From positions 6,297,080-6,361,079 of the forward strand of contig CM026429.1 of NCBI GenBank assembly GCA_014871385.1: a DNA stretch of 64,000 nt. Reading direction: 5' to 3'. The notes beneath the pieces are model-generated. The model had not been told where the DNA came from. It searched no databases and saw only the letters and a list, made by a program, of their open reading frames with translations. Source of the stretch: Ceratodon purpureus. Lineage: Eukaryota; Streptophyta; Bryopsida; Pseudoditrichales; Ditrichaceae. Shown in pieces: positions 35,182 through 46,986 of this stretch. Both the position numbers and the translations under genes were made by a program. Each line of letters begins with the position of its first letter. Within the stretch, counting starts at the first letter, position 1.

Positions 35182-35881
35182 CATAATCCAAACCTAGAGG
35201 GGAGGGGAGTGTGATGGGGAGTGGAAGTGGGCGGAGGTTGAGGAGCGCGGAGGTGGAGGAGCGCTGCGTGAGTGCGGGCGGAAAGTGGAGGAGCCGTGTG
35301 TGCTCACTTTGCATGTATGTGCGGCCTAGGTTTTGGGGGAACTCTGAGTTCACTGGCAATGAAGCGCTGACCATGGCGTCGTCTCCAACGTCGTCATCAT
35401 CTTCTTCGTTTGAGTTCGTTTGGGAGGAGTCTTTGCGGTGTTGTTTTGGTGTGATCTCGACCAGGTGTTGAAGTTTTCTCGTGGATTTTTGGTTTGGATG
35501 TTTGTGATGGATGGGTGTCATGGTGTTGGAGTACCGCTTTATGGTGTTGAAGTACCGCTTTATTGAGGGATATGTCTTTGTTTTTTGTAGTTTGGATTGC
35601 GTTTTTTTTGTTCACGGATTTCATTATGGTGAGGTTGAGTTTTTAGGCTATAGGTTCAGTTGAGAGGTTGTTGGGAATTCGGGCTCGCAGCTCAGAATGT
35701 TGGGTTCGGTGTATTTTTTTGGGTTCGTTTGCTGCGTGTTTCAATATATTTCCAATTCTGCTTGTGAAGGGTTGGCAATTGAGAAAACTGCAACAGTGGT
35801 CTGTGATCTCCCATGCGTGATCATGGTGGATCAATTCATGGGAGTTCCTGTGAGTGGCTGGAAGGTGAGAAGCCGAGAGTC

Positions 35882-36216
35882 ATGACGGACTCCGAGCTCA
35901 CCCGGGAGGAGGTGAGAACACGGGTTTGCTAAATTGCTGGGGTGGGGTTTGAGGTCTAGGGTTAAGGGTTCGTGGGATGTGGATCGGAGGGGAATGATTG
36001 GGGTCGTGGTCAGGGAATGGGGGGTTTTGGAGCGATCTGGGGTAGGGTTGGGGGATTGATGGGGTTGGAGCTTGGGGGTTGGCTTTGCAGGTGTTGAAGC
36101 GGGATATTCCATGGGAGACTTACATGACTGCCAAGCTCATCAATAGTACTGGCTTGCAATTGCTCCGCCGCCACGACCACCGGCCTGCCCACGTGCAATC
36201 TGCATTGCTGGAAGAG
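35882..36216 (+). pseudogene. V-type H+-ATPase subunit H, exons 1-2 only
   Basis: Two exons, 35882-35911 (MTDSELTREE) and 36091-36216, joined by a clean GT-AG phase-0 intron, encode [17 protein letters not shown] and GLQLLRR, the conserved N terminus of V-ATPase subunit H (the regulatory V1 subunit). The next exon expected after LLEE does not follow; instead a DUF1749 gene begins at 36.77 kb. More subunit-H exons reappear at 39.18 kb. Orientation is opposite to the transposase. Confidence 0.85.
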
Positions 36217-36768
36217 GTACTCGGGATATTCTTTTCGTGAATTATTAGTGTCGGGGAGATGTGCAGTAGCTGCATTGGAAAGTGTGTAGTATGTTAGCTC
36301 AGGGTTAGTTGATGGTTGTGTCTTGGTCATTGTCGTAGTTGGATTGGATTGGATCCGGGATGTGATTCCCCTGTTCAGCTGACCCTAGTTTAGCGGTTAA
36401 CTCATGTGGTGAATCGGAGAAGAAATTGTCTAGATGGAGTGCATCTGAGCAGCTTGACTTTGTTATTTTTTTATTTTATTTTACCCTGTCTGGAGAGAAG
36501 GTGTTTTTTGATTGAACAGGAGAGTTGTGAAACCTCGATCAGTTGTGAGATCGATTCAGAATTTGGCTAGTACCGTAACTCTGTCTCCAAAAACAACACC
36601 TCAAAAATAACCCGCTCGGATGATTTCATTGCATAGAGGCAACGTCAACAAGTTGCCAGAAGTCTCTTTCGAAGACCGCATCACAAAACGCAAGTCCACA
36701 TTCGGGAAGACACAACATTGTCTCTAATCCACATTCCTGGTGACATTGTCACAGCAACTTCTGCCGCA

Positions 36769-39140
36769 ATGGAGGACAGCTCTGGGCCCAACCGCGAGAC
36801 GGCTCAACACGGTCAGGTAAGCCGAAATGAGCACCGCAATGGACATCGCAATGGGCATTGTAATGTTGTAATTGGGAAGAATTTTTGGGTGCTGGAGGTG
36901 AATCCTCAGGCATGTGACATAGGCCAGGCAGTTGCTGCAGCTCTGGAGATTCTCTGGTGACTTCGGTGGGGCCCCGGAGAGTCAGGCCGGAGAGGTTTAG
37001 ACAAAGTCGTTGTTGGGCATGTGGGTGTCCATGTGAGTCCGGATTGAGTCGGGCTTGGGTAGAAGAATTTGGTGTTTGTTTTTATTAGTTAAGTAGAATC
37101 GGTGATTTGGTGGAAGATTGATCCGTGGTTGAGAGCTTGTGATGGTGATGGTGATGGTGGTGGTGTTCAGGTGAGTGAAGGAGGAGCAGCTATGGCTAGT
37201 TCACGCAAATTGCCGAAGCTGCAAGGCAGTATGTTCAAATACGGCAGCAAATCGATTCAGGTTTTATAGCGATGTGCATCTTCTTGCAAATTGTGATCCC
37301 GTTGTTTAGAGTGCGAAGGAACTGATTGTTTGATTATGAGGATCGTCATTTCACGCTTCCTAAACCCTAATTTTTGTCTGAAAAGGATGTGATGTCATTA
37401 GTTTACTTTCTTTGAATTGTGGGACCTTTGAGGATCATCGGTGTGGATTGATTCTGCCAAGCTCGATGTGTAGATTGAGAGTAGTGTTCTCATGCGCTTG
37501 TTGGCTGAATTGGCTCTTGGTTGCGTAGATGAAGGTTGCATTTCAATCAGGAAACTACAAGCAGCATGTGATCATAATAGGAGGCCTTACTGATGGATTG
37601 TTCGCGACAGAGTGCGTTTCTTGTTAGCCAGTTGGGGTTGATGCAATTCAGGCAATCTCATATTTTGTTCTTGTTAGGAGAAGTTGGGGGAGCTTTGCAT
37701 GCTTATGATGTTGTCATTGTTATGCAATCTCCGTCTTCTCAGATTTTTTTTGGTTGAGTACTTGAGCTCCAACTTTGTCCCATGCTATCCCATATTCTGA
37801 AATGTTTTCATATTCACTCCAGTTATGTCGAGCCGCTGGCGAAAGCGTTGGAAGCCGAGAAGTAGTCATTGGTGCAGCCACACTTTACGTCTTCTTACAC
37901 GGGGTTTGGTACCTCAAGCCTCAAGAGGTATCTCTCTCTGACCATATCATTTATTGCTTACCATATGCGATGGAAGGCTCTTTCCTTGGTTTAATGTACA
38001 TGATAGCTGAGGGCATCATGGGAACTGTTGCATTTTGTAATTTAGTTGCTGGAAGAGAAAGAAGATTGAATGATAGGTCTTGGACGAGTTCTTATGGTGT
38101 TGCCTGTTCAGGATGCACTAGAGATTGAACAGCTCCTCAACTACTTGATCGATCAAGAGAATTCTGAAGGGTTCATTCTAATTGGGCATAGCACAGGTTG
38201 TCAGGTACTTTCTTCTGGATTTATGCTTGTCTCTATGGTTATTAGTCTGGTTTTACGCAGAATGGAAATAACTGAGGTTTTCCTAAAATTCTGCATAGCT
38301 GTGTATATGATGAGCGATTTGAGCTGTCTCAGGTTTGGCTTGTTCTAATTCAAACGCGTTGTTCTCCAAGATATCGTCAATTATTTGCGTCTTGGCGGGC
38401 ACTGCACACGTGCAGTGAGGGGTGCAATTCTCCAGGTTTTTTCCCTTCTCAATCCAACCACAAGTCATTGGGTTAACAGTAGTTGTTAAAGGCTTTAGGT
38501 TTATGATGGAACTGACAGTACTTCTACAGAGACATAGCCTGTGTCGTATCGTGCTTTTTCTTTCTTCGTTTTCCATGCCATTTTAACTATTGGATATCTT
38601 TAAGTGTAAGGTATGTCAACCTCGAAGTGGACCAATGTGCCCTGAAATTCACGAAATTCTTGTGGTTATATCACCAGGCACCAGTTAGCGATCGAGAGTT
38701 TCTTGTCACGTTGCCTGAGACACAACCCAAGCTTGAACTGGCGGAGAAAATGATCAAGGAGGGAAAAGGCGAAGAATTGATGCCTCGAGATACCAGTCTA
38801 GAGGCACCAATAACAGCCTACAGGTGCTGTTAACGGCCAACATCCATTCATTTACTGTGGTAAATTATGTGGGAAACCAGTTGTGCTCTGTGCTCAGGAT
38901 CTCAGTCTCCATGCTACGAGGTTCATGTCCTGAAGTCTCTGTTGTCATTTTTCTAGCTCCATTTATTTGTTAACTGGGTATGCTTACGTTTGAAAAACCT
39001 AAACGAAACAATGCTATGCCTACGACTTGGTTGCAGGTTCCATTCACTATCTACAGTTTTGGGTGATGATGATTTGTTCAGTACAGATCTCTCTGACGCC
39101 CAGCTGAAAGCTCGGCTTGGGCATATGTCACGAGTGCTCA
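36769..39140 (+). pseudogene. UPF0613/DUF1749 alpha/beta-hydrolase, broken and 3'-truncated
   Basis: Seven exons can be followed: 36769-36816, 37171-37260, 37529-37611, 37823-37927, 38112-38204, 38370-38435 and 38678-38823, then a final piece from 39037. They encode QHVIIIGGLTDGLFAT, SLVQPHFTSSYTGFGTSSL, GFILIGHSTGCQ (nucleophile Ser in G-H-S-T-G) and VRGAILQAPVSDREF, typical of the DUF1749 esterase-like family. Lesions: TAG (37863-37865) replaces a conserved Trp before SLVQP; the donor at 37928 leaves the next exon one base out of frame; and the acceptor before 38370 reads AA instead of AG. The frame ends soon after RLGHMS, so the C terminus is missing. The gene is dead or heavily mis-sequenced. 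Confidence 0.85.
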
Positions 39141-39174
39141 TTTAGATATAACTGACTCATATAGCTCGGCTTGG

Positions 39175-39542
39175 GCTATATTCATCAAGGCCAATGGCAC
39201 CAAACTTCTGGCTCCCTTAATTACCCCTGCCTCCAATCAGCAATATATTTAGGTCAGTATAGTCCACTTTGTATTTTTCCTTTTCTTGCTTCATTCATGG
39301 TTGATCTTGTTGAAGAGTTCATGTCAAATAGCAAGTTTAGTTACAGCAGATTTCAGTTTCTTTTCGCTTAAGGGTGCAATTTGTATAAACCTATGTGATG
39401 CCTGTTCGTGTTGCAGCTGCTATATGAGGCAACGCTGTGCATATGGCTTCTATCGTTTCACGATGGTGCCGTGGAAGCGTTTTCAACAGCGAGAGTGGTA
39501 CCACGTCTTGTGGACATTGAGAAGAGCTCTACTAAAGAAAAG
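39175..39542 (+). pseudogene. V-type H+-ATPase subunit H, internal exons with a stop
   Basis: Exon about 39175-39252 encodes IFIKANGTKLLAPLITPA and ends TAG|GTCAGT, where subunit H should have a Gln (CAG). Exon 39417-39542 encodes LLYEATLCIWLLSFHDGAVE and SSTKEK, a clear match to the middle of subunit H. No later exon was recognised. With the 5' exons at 35.9-36.2 kb this makes an interrupted subunit-H copy that has the DUF1749 sequence between its parts. Confidence 0.82.
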
Positions 39543-40292
39543 GTAATCAGTGGATGCAATCTATAGAATTTTTTAATTTTAGGTGAAGGTCTCCAGATTA
39601 TATTATTCTGCTTTAGATTGTTGAACTGGAACTTAATATTGTTGTGTAGCTTTATTGTTGTGTAGCTTTACAATTCGTCTGTGCAGGCGCATATAGCCGC
39701 AGCAAGGGCACAAAGGACCCTGATTTGAAGAATCCTGCTCATTTAGAAAATTAGATATAACTTCTCCTTATTAGCATGTACTTTTTACCTTTTAAATGTA
39801 TGCAATTGTTACATTTGATCTATTATACATCTGCGTCATTGTTACATTGCATGAATATGGAATGTACACTTATATGTGTTTTATGGGCAGAAAATCTACC
39901 ATATGTTTACACTTCACTGATTCTAAATCTAACATATTCCCTCATGTCTCCAACTCTAAATCTACCCTGTAGCTACATGAGCATTCAGTCCAAAATCTAC
40001 AAATTTTAAATATCTCACCTCCAAAATTTAACAGAGAAGTGGATTCATGTGCAATTTTAAGATTTATTTCATGCAAATTTTATATGCAATTTATATAAAT
40101 TTTATATAAATTTTACATTCAAAATTGTACTTATAATTAATGTTATTTTTATAGTACACAAGGTACTAATTAAATTGACAAAAGATCTACAATTCTTTTA
40201 TATAAAAGGTTAGCTTGTTATATTCAACAGTACTTTTTTACAGAATTTATATAAAATTTAGTTCATCAGACTTTCCTGATGCTTTCCTGATG

Positions 40293-43200
40293 GTGTCAAC
40301 CAAGTACCACTGATGTATCAACAGAGTATCAACCAAGTAAAGACATATATATTAATCGAGACATGAAGGGAGTAAACACTATTTACCTGCAACAATTGGG
40401 ACCTGGAATCTAGGAATTGAGTAGATATTTGGGTTCTTGGGTTGTGACGGTTTTTTTGTGATCCCCAAGTTCCTCCTTGTGATCCCCAAGTTCCTCCTTG
40501 TGATCCCCAAGTTCCTCCTTGTGATCCCCAAGTTCCTCCTTGTGATCACAACTTGGAGTTGGTTGCAGCGTCAGGTAATTACACTATTTTTTATTTATTT
40601 TTTGATAACATACGGATTACTTTTCGCAATCCGCAGCAAGCGGACAAGTTGCTTTTTGCAATCCATCGCCGGGGTTGTCCATCCGGTACAAGTGAGATTT
40701 TACAGCCGATCGGAATCAAACCGCCAACCTCCTAGCACCCCGGCAATAACCGAAGGTACCCAAGTCCATCATCTGGTAGTTTAAGGTCATTCCGGACCTT
40801 CTACTACACTACTTTTGGCTATCCTGCGCTAAATGATTTAATTGTGGTGTAAATTTTTATGCAAAATAAATTTTTTTATTGTGGTTTATAAAGAATCTTT
40901 TACAATAATGGTATCAATATTTTTAAACTAGGTGAAAATGTTCATTTTACGTAAAAAAATTAAAATTTTTAATAAAAAGTTGGTCTTAGTGATCTTATTA
41001 TCTACATATCTAGTTAAATGGCTACACTTCAAGTTCAAGGATACCATACGTTCAGGTCACTTTTGATAGACAGGTGTCAAAATTATTATTTTATTTTGTC
41101 ACATGTGGTTTGACACAATGGATATCACATAGGTATCACATAGGTATTGCACAAGTAATACCTAAATCTTGCACGGGTGTCACCTTGGTATTACATAGGT
41201 ATTGTCTAGCCAAATCTCTTGAAATTTCCAAAATTTTGGACAAGTTCCCATTTTGAATTAATTATGTACGAAAGTGACCATAACGTAGGATAATCAATCT
41301 GATATTTTGGAAAAATTAAAAAATCGAAAAGAATTTGATAAATGTAAAAAAATAGAAGAAAGACTATGCTTTATTGAAGTACATGTAATTTTTTTTATCA
41401 ATAGTTATGGGAAAGTTATTGTTAGTTGAGTATGGCTTATTTCAGACCAATATAGGTCTAATGTCAATAATGTCAACAAAATAATGAATTGGTTCTTTGC
41501 AAGTTATGAATCTTATTCTTGACCCCTAAAAGATTATTGTCCTAGAATGGGCTATTTAAAATTTTGGGCATGTACATGTGATGTCAATTTTAGGTCTTTG
41601 TTTCTGAATATTTTTGTGAATGTAGGCCATAACAAGAAGTTTGAGGGAGTCTAATTTTTTTATTCAATTGAACATTTATAAAAATAATTATGGTACCCGT
41701 AGTAGAAAATTTTTGTTCGGTGGGCAATTTGGGCAAGCCATGCTAAATTCAACGGTTACCATTGAGAATGTTTCTATAAATACTTAATGTTGTCATCTTT
41801 AAAATTTCCAAAAGAGAAACTTCTTTCAGTACATAATGTTCACTCCACAAAATATCAAAGTTTTCTCACCGTTTTGGATAATGTACTAAAAATACTTCTT
41901 CTTTCGTTCATAAAAGTTAGAAAAATATTATTTTAGGTCTTTTCTTTCTTTTTCTCAAGGGACGGACATCAATCTTTACTTTGACCATTTAGTTTGGAAC
42001 TTTATCAAATAATGAAATTTCTAGGAAAGAAATAAGATTTAGCATTCTTGTGTTTTCTACTTAATAAAAATATTTTTTTCAACATGCTACACTTGACTTT
42101 TGTATGTATTTTATTTTAATATAATTAGCTAACTTAGTCTTTTTTGACATGCACTAAAACCTCCAAAATTCATAGTGCAAAAAACTTAAGAAAAAAAAGT
42201 TAGAGTATGCCAACCTAGTCAAAAATCTTGTCAACAAAAATTGTTTTCATATTTCAATAGCTATGATCTTTTAATATGCACTGTCAATTATAATGAAATG
42301 TATTGAGCTATTTACTACAATAATCTATTTGAACATCTTACGATTGGAATTAGCAGATAATGATGTTTTAGCCATTCATGCTTTTTACATTAAAGATGGC
42401 AGTTTTAGAGCGTTTTTTGGTGAAATATAGTCAAGGAATTTTAGCGAATAATGCACGTTAACAAAAAAATGATTGACCCTTGAGGGATTTTAGGCAAGCA
42501 AATGATTGAAATTCAATTCATAATTTCATCATCTAAGCAAGAATATCCTTTAAAGGAATCACAATGGAACGTGACAGAATTTGTACTTTGGACCTCAATA
42601 TGAAGGCCGACAATTTCAATTTTACCTTTCTTGCAATGACATTGATGAATTTGGATGAGCTCTCAACCTTCTACTTTAATGTATACTACCTCTTTTTAAC
42701 CTAGATGGATCTCTTTGGCAAATACATTATCAAAACCTCATGTATCTGATTGATTCAAATTTGAAAGAAAAGATTCAAAGAATCAATCTTTTTATAAAAC
42801 TAAAATATAAATTATAAATATTTTTTATAAAAAAATACTCGCAAGTCTTAGTATAAATTATATATTTTACAAAATAAATGACATATTTTTAGTAATTACA
42901 GTATATATCTTAATATTAAATAACATACTCGTAATTTGTTGGCACTATATCAACTTATATTCATTTTCATACTACAAAATTATACATATAGTTTACATAA
43001 ATACAAATAGATACAAAAATCTAAAAAATTATTATATATTATATATAATAAATCTAGCATCTTAATTACTAGTTGTCTTAATATTTTTGTAATTTATGCT
43101 CTTTGGTCATTATTTCCTACACTTCATTTTATTCTAGTAATAATGATTTAAGATATGGCATGGTTTCAATTATGTTTTTAACATTCTTAAATAACTTGAT

Positions 43201-43730
43201 AATTTTTTTATGGGACCTCTAGGGTACGTTTGCGCTCTTGACGTTGGTATAAAGCAATATTAAAAGCAAAATGCAATTTTAAAAATTACCACAAGACTTA
43301 TTTCATGCCAAGTAAACTAAAATTGTTGCAGATGATGTCGACAATATTTTAGACCTCCGGAAATTGCACAACTTGGAAATTCATAACATTCTTTTATTTA
43401 AAAAAAACTATAACTTAGTTGTAGGCATTTTAGAGTAGAATTCCTATGTCTGAACCTTTACAAATTTAAAAATTATTAACTTGAATGTTTGATTTAATAT
43501 CACCCTTATTACACACTTGTACATAAGCACGCATTATGACGTGCCACATCCATTTCATTGTCAAGTATTCAGAAATCTCAGAACCTGTCTCACTGCTAAA
43601 TGTTCGTATTTATTACATGGATATTCAGATATCTCAGAACCTCTCACTGTTAAATGTACCTATTAGTTACATGGGATGACAGTGGTCATGCTTTCTTGTT
43701 CTTTCAAGGGACTTCATAAACACGCACTTA
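40293..43730. other. AT-rich intergenic region
   Basis: No recognised coding sequence. Contains the 21-bp repeats at 40.46 kb and a stretch at about 40.60-40.78 kb whose minus strand carries GGTTTGATTCC, a weak B-box-like motif that could mark a decayed SINE. Long AT-rich runs fill 40.8-43.6 kb, and ATTCAGATATCTCAGAACCT-like copies occur near 43.56-43.64 kb. Confidence 0.5.
40458..40550 (+). repeat. 21-bp tandem repeat, 4 full copies plus a partial
   Basis: The unit GTGATCCCCAAGTTCCTCCTT starts at 40458, 40479, 40500, 40521 and partially at 40542. Being a multiple of three, it gives an open frame of VIPKFLL heptads, but nothing else supports a gene. Confidence 0.96.
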
Positions 43731-44487
43731 ATCTCCTCACGCCGGCCCTTAGAAGAAGAACCGGAGTTCACTCCGTCTTCCAGCATGTTCACTTCTCCCT
43801 TCTTACGTGAACGAGGTATGCGGAAGGATTATGAACAAGGTTGGTTGTCCGATGTCGGAGGACGGGGAGCTTTGGAGATCATCACATGTAAGGTCCGCTT
43901 CATTGTGCTCTTTAGGTTTCGTGTTTTCCATTCTCAATTTTGAAAGTGGAGTAGTTGGATGCTGTTTCTTCAGTCCCTCTCATGGTGCATAGCGACATTG
44001 CATTCTGGAGGTCTTGTTGTTGTTTCATTTGGGAGTTACAGAGAGAAAACCCTGTGTTCATCATAGAGGTTGTTTGAGTGTGTCTCCGGAGACGCCATGC
44101 GGTGGAGAGTACTGCTCGTTCATTGAACTCCAAAGGGTTGTAGAATGCGTTTGGCATTAGCTTATCCTCAAATGCGCAGGTTGAAGCTCCTCTGTGTTAG
44201 CTGATTGTCTTTCTTGCTTTTCTTGAGATTCTTGGTAACAGGAGGCTGTGGCCGTTAGAGGTGTGTTAGCTACTGTCCTCTGCAGGAGTTAGGTTTCTTT
44301 TCCGTTTCTCGTGGAATCGATCCTAGGAGTGTGCTTTCTTGTGTTTGATGTACCTAGGGCTTTTCTTGGAACTAGTCGACAACGATGGTCGTTCTTCGGA
44401 CGATCAACTTTGGCATGTGAACGATAATCCCTACTGTTTGTCTTTGGTGTGTAGCACGTTTTGGGGGCCAGCATTGGCGAGTAGAAT

Positions 44488-45085
44488 ATGCGGCTCCGGA
44501 CTTTCTTGAAGAAGGTATGTGCTATTTTTCGTCGCAGTGTGCTGCTGTAGTAGGATGCATTTATGTCGCTTCTCTATTTGTTCAACGGTCCTCAATCTGT
44601 AAATCTTAATTCTAGAACGTTTCTCCTTGTCAATATCTTAGAGTGGCAATCGACTAGTTGTCTCAAGATGTCTCGGATGCTGGAGCTGGTGCCAGCATCT
44701 GTAGAGATCTTGTCGTCTTGGTCCTCCTCTTTAAGGTTTCGACTGGGGGAAGTTAGATATGGCCAGTACACAGGAGTTGTCATCATAGGATGTGACCATT
44801 TGCTTTCGGGTTCACAAACTCCTTTCGAGACGGTCCTTGTGGCAAATAATTCTTCAATGGCTTTCGACGGACCCTGATTTGATGTAACCAGTTAGCTAGC
44901 CAGTATTCCTCAACGTGTTTCAGGTGAGCTTTAGAATGGTGGTTTGGAAATATGACATCATGGCTTATCGTAGAATTTCGGAATGGAGAGCTCTGCGTTT
45001 CCTAGCGCAGCAGAAGCGAAACACCAAGGAAGAGGAGAACGAGCACCTTTGGGTTGAACAAGAGGAAGGATATTCATGGAGCTAG
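44488..45085 (+). CDS. Hypothetical small basic protein, two exons
   Basis: Exon 44488-44514 (MRLRTFLKK), GTATGT donor, then exon 44924-45085 after a TTTCAG acceptor gives a 62-residue product with YDIMAYRRISEWRALRFLAQ, a basic amphipathic stretch, and an acidic C terminus ending EGYSWS. Both splice sites are good and the frame is continuous, but I recognise no family. The preceding 43.8-44.5 kb has genic base composition and could be 5' UTR. Confidence 0.4.
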
Positions 45086-45768
45086 GGATTCAGGAATATG
45101 TGGTGTATTATGCACTTCCAGACTGAAGCAGGTACTGTAATTCGAAACCATAGATCAAGTCTCTCTTAACCCCTTCATCGCTCCTTTACATAATCCTTTT
45201 TTTGGAGCACAGTTGAATTGAATTTTCGTAGAGTTGTGAGGCAGCCGATAGTCATAGTGGATGGTATCGTATACAGGCAATGGAGCAAGCCTGTACACAT
45301 AGCTACTTTGTGCCTGTTCTAACCATCCTTATCTATCTTACAAATTTGGGAATCATGAATTTGAGTGCTGTTGATAAAATTAGGCCTTTCTACAGACCTT
45401 AGCATATCCAGATACGGTCTCCGGATTAGTGATAATGTTGGAAATTCACATAGAACCAATTTGGATTCAGCTTTGATGTGGTAAAGACCGATATGCATGG
45501 AGCATTTCGAATGCTTTTAGTTTCGGTTAGTGAGGTACAGATTTAGAGAAACCGGTACTTCGCTTTTCGATGTGTTGAGTTTGTGTGATCGATAGAATGC
45601 TAGAGTGATATGTTGAGGTTCCTCAATTTAGTTTCTGTAGATTGCTTACTTTCAGATATGTATATTTATTAATTTACTATATTTAAAAATGCTAATTTGA
45701 ATTTCTGTGTCAGCAATGGGGTTTTCGGGTTCGGGACCTTCGGATTCTGACACCCCTTCACTTCCTTC

Positions 45769-45841
45769 GGTTCCTTAGTGTAGTGGTTATCACGTTCGCT
45801 TTACACGCGAAAGGTCGCGGGTTCGAAACCCGCAGGGACTA
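45769..45841 (+). tRNA. trnV-UAC: tRNA-Val (anticodon TAC)
   Basis: 73 bases. The acceptor stem GGTTCCT pairs with AGGGACT; D-loop GTGTAGTGGTTATCAC, anticodon loop TTTACAC with TAC, and B box GGTTCGAAACC. CCA is not encoded, as expected for a nuclear gene. Confidence 0.95.
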
Positions 45842-45857
45842 TGGGGTTAACCCCCTT

Positions 45858-45943
45858 GGGGCGGTGGCGCAGTTGGCTAGCGCGTAGGTCTCATAGCTAA
45901 ACGAGAAATCCTGAGGTCGAGAGTTCGAGCCTCTCTCGCCCCA
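45858..45943 (+). tRNA. trnM-CAU: Elongator tRNA-Met (anticodon CAT) with intron
   Basis: 86 bases. Acceptor GGGGCGG pairs with TCGCCCC, A box TGGCGCAGTTGG, anticodon CAT at 45892-45894 followed by a short intron, B box AGTTCGAGCCT. An intron at this point is normal for plant elongator tRNA-Met. Only 16 bases separate it from tRNA-Val. Confidence 0.95.
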
Positions 45944-46694
45944 ATTTTGTTGTTTTTGTTGTCACATCTTCCTTGCATAATGGCAATTTTGACAAGAAAA
46001 TCGCATATTCGGTTTGATAGGTGAATGTTATCGTGTTTGCATGGGTGACGGTTTCGCAGAAAATCGTGGATTTCATGCGGTGAGTGTTTATGATGGTGAT
46101 TAATATCTTCCAGCTTGGATACAGGGAATGAGAAGTTTTGTGCAATCATAGTTGGAGCTTATGCTTGAACGTGTGCGAGGTATGGGACAGGCTGATGTTG
46201 GAACTAATTTCACGATCGTGAGCTAGTATGATGAGTTAGAAGGTCATGATTAGTTTATATACACCCACCTTATGAAGAATCAAATGTATGGAAAGCATGC
46301 ACCCATCATCCAGTCTGCCTTTCCGGGGACTCTTTCGCCCATCTTAACTAGCTTTAAGTTACAAGTTGTTCGAAATGATATAACCTAGAGTTCATTGGTA
46401 AACGAACACTGAACAGTTTGTAGCTTACAATTTTGCAGTACACAGGATCTTAGATGGTAGCCATGTCGACGGAATATTAGTGGTTCAAGACGGACGACGC
46501 CTTTTCCTTTAAATCTGAGTAAAATTACACCACAGAAACTACTCATTGAGTACAATCCTTTGACTTTTGCAGTGATCCACGGCACCAGTTTCGGAGCAAG
46601 CAAACCGGTGCAAAGTTTAAACAATGCGCTGTTTATTAAATTGCTCTGAATGTTTAACAAGACTGGCACGTTTCCTTGGGTTTTGTATTCTTAG
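45944..46694. other. Intergenic, nothing recognised
   Basis: Short open frames only, on both strands. A T-rich run right after tRNA-Met (ATTTTGTTGTTTTTGTTG) would serve as an RNA polymerase III terminator. Confidence 0.5.
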
Positions 46695-46986
46695 ACACCG
46701 GAGCATGAGGGAGAGTGCGTTGACGAACAAATTGTCACCAGGGGACAAGACCATTTCCTCCCGTCTCGGACAATTTAGCCTTCTCTGGATTAGCCAGCTG
46801 CAGCGTTACCACTTCGACGTTGATGTGATTGAGTGCGAGTGGGTTGCGGCCGCTGATTTGGAGATTTTGAAGCAGAAGCTGCAGGCCGATTGGTCACACT
46901 TGGCGAAGGCTATCCGTATGCACAATGAAACATCAAGCAAAGTGACAAACGACATTGGTGCTGCGCGTCGCATTCTCAGTAAACAG
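46695..46986 (+). pseudogene. Serine-glyoxylate aminotransferase exon fragment
   Basis: A single exon bounded by TTCTTAG and CAG|GTATTT encodes SALTNKLSPGDKTISSRLGQ, FSLLWISQLQR, FDVDVIECEW and HNETSSKVTNDIGAARRIL, a clear match to the peroxisomal photorespiratory serine-glyoxylate aminotransferase. Near the 5' end two extra bases (TGAGGGAGAG where TGGGAGAG is expected) break the GAWESAL segment, and a residue is lost before HNETS. The following exon with the PLP-lysine is absent. A displaced, dead fragment. Confidence 0.8.

Larger units (their letters stand above)
25752..40292 (-). mobile_element. Large Plavaka-type (CACTA-like) DNA transposon with captured host gene fragments (proposed limits)
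   Basis: Inverted repeats at 25752-25789 and 40244-40281 share a perfect 15-mer (CATCAGGAAAGTCTG), a 7-base unmatched spacer and a perfect AT-rich 16-mer at identical spacing. The right end carries an extra CTTTCCTGATG copy to 40292. TTTATATAAA-like motifs cluster within about 400 bases of both ends, as subterminal repeats do in CACTA-like elements. Inside are a Plavaka transposase (26239-30583), a second decayed reading frame (33661-35181) and several host gene pieces. No clear target-site duplication was found, so the limits remain a hypothesis; the transposase identity is firm. Confidence 0.6.

Noticed and set aside
35171-36330. Minus-strand proline-rich frames opposite the V-ATPase H exons
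   Set aside because: The plus strand encodes the conserved [12 protein letters not shown] segment with splice sites; the minus frames are shadows.
40437-40784. Open frame with VIPKFLL heptads
   Set aside because: Explained by the 21-bp tandem repeat; no splice, domain or family support.
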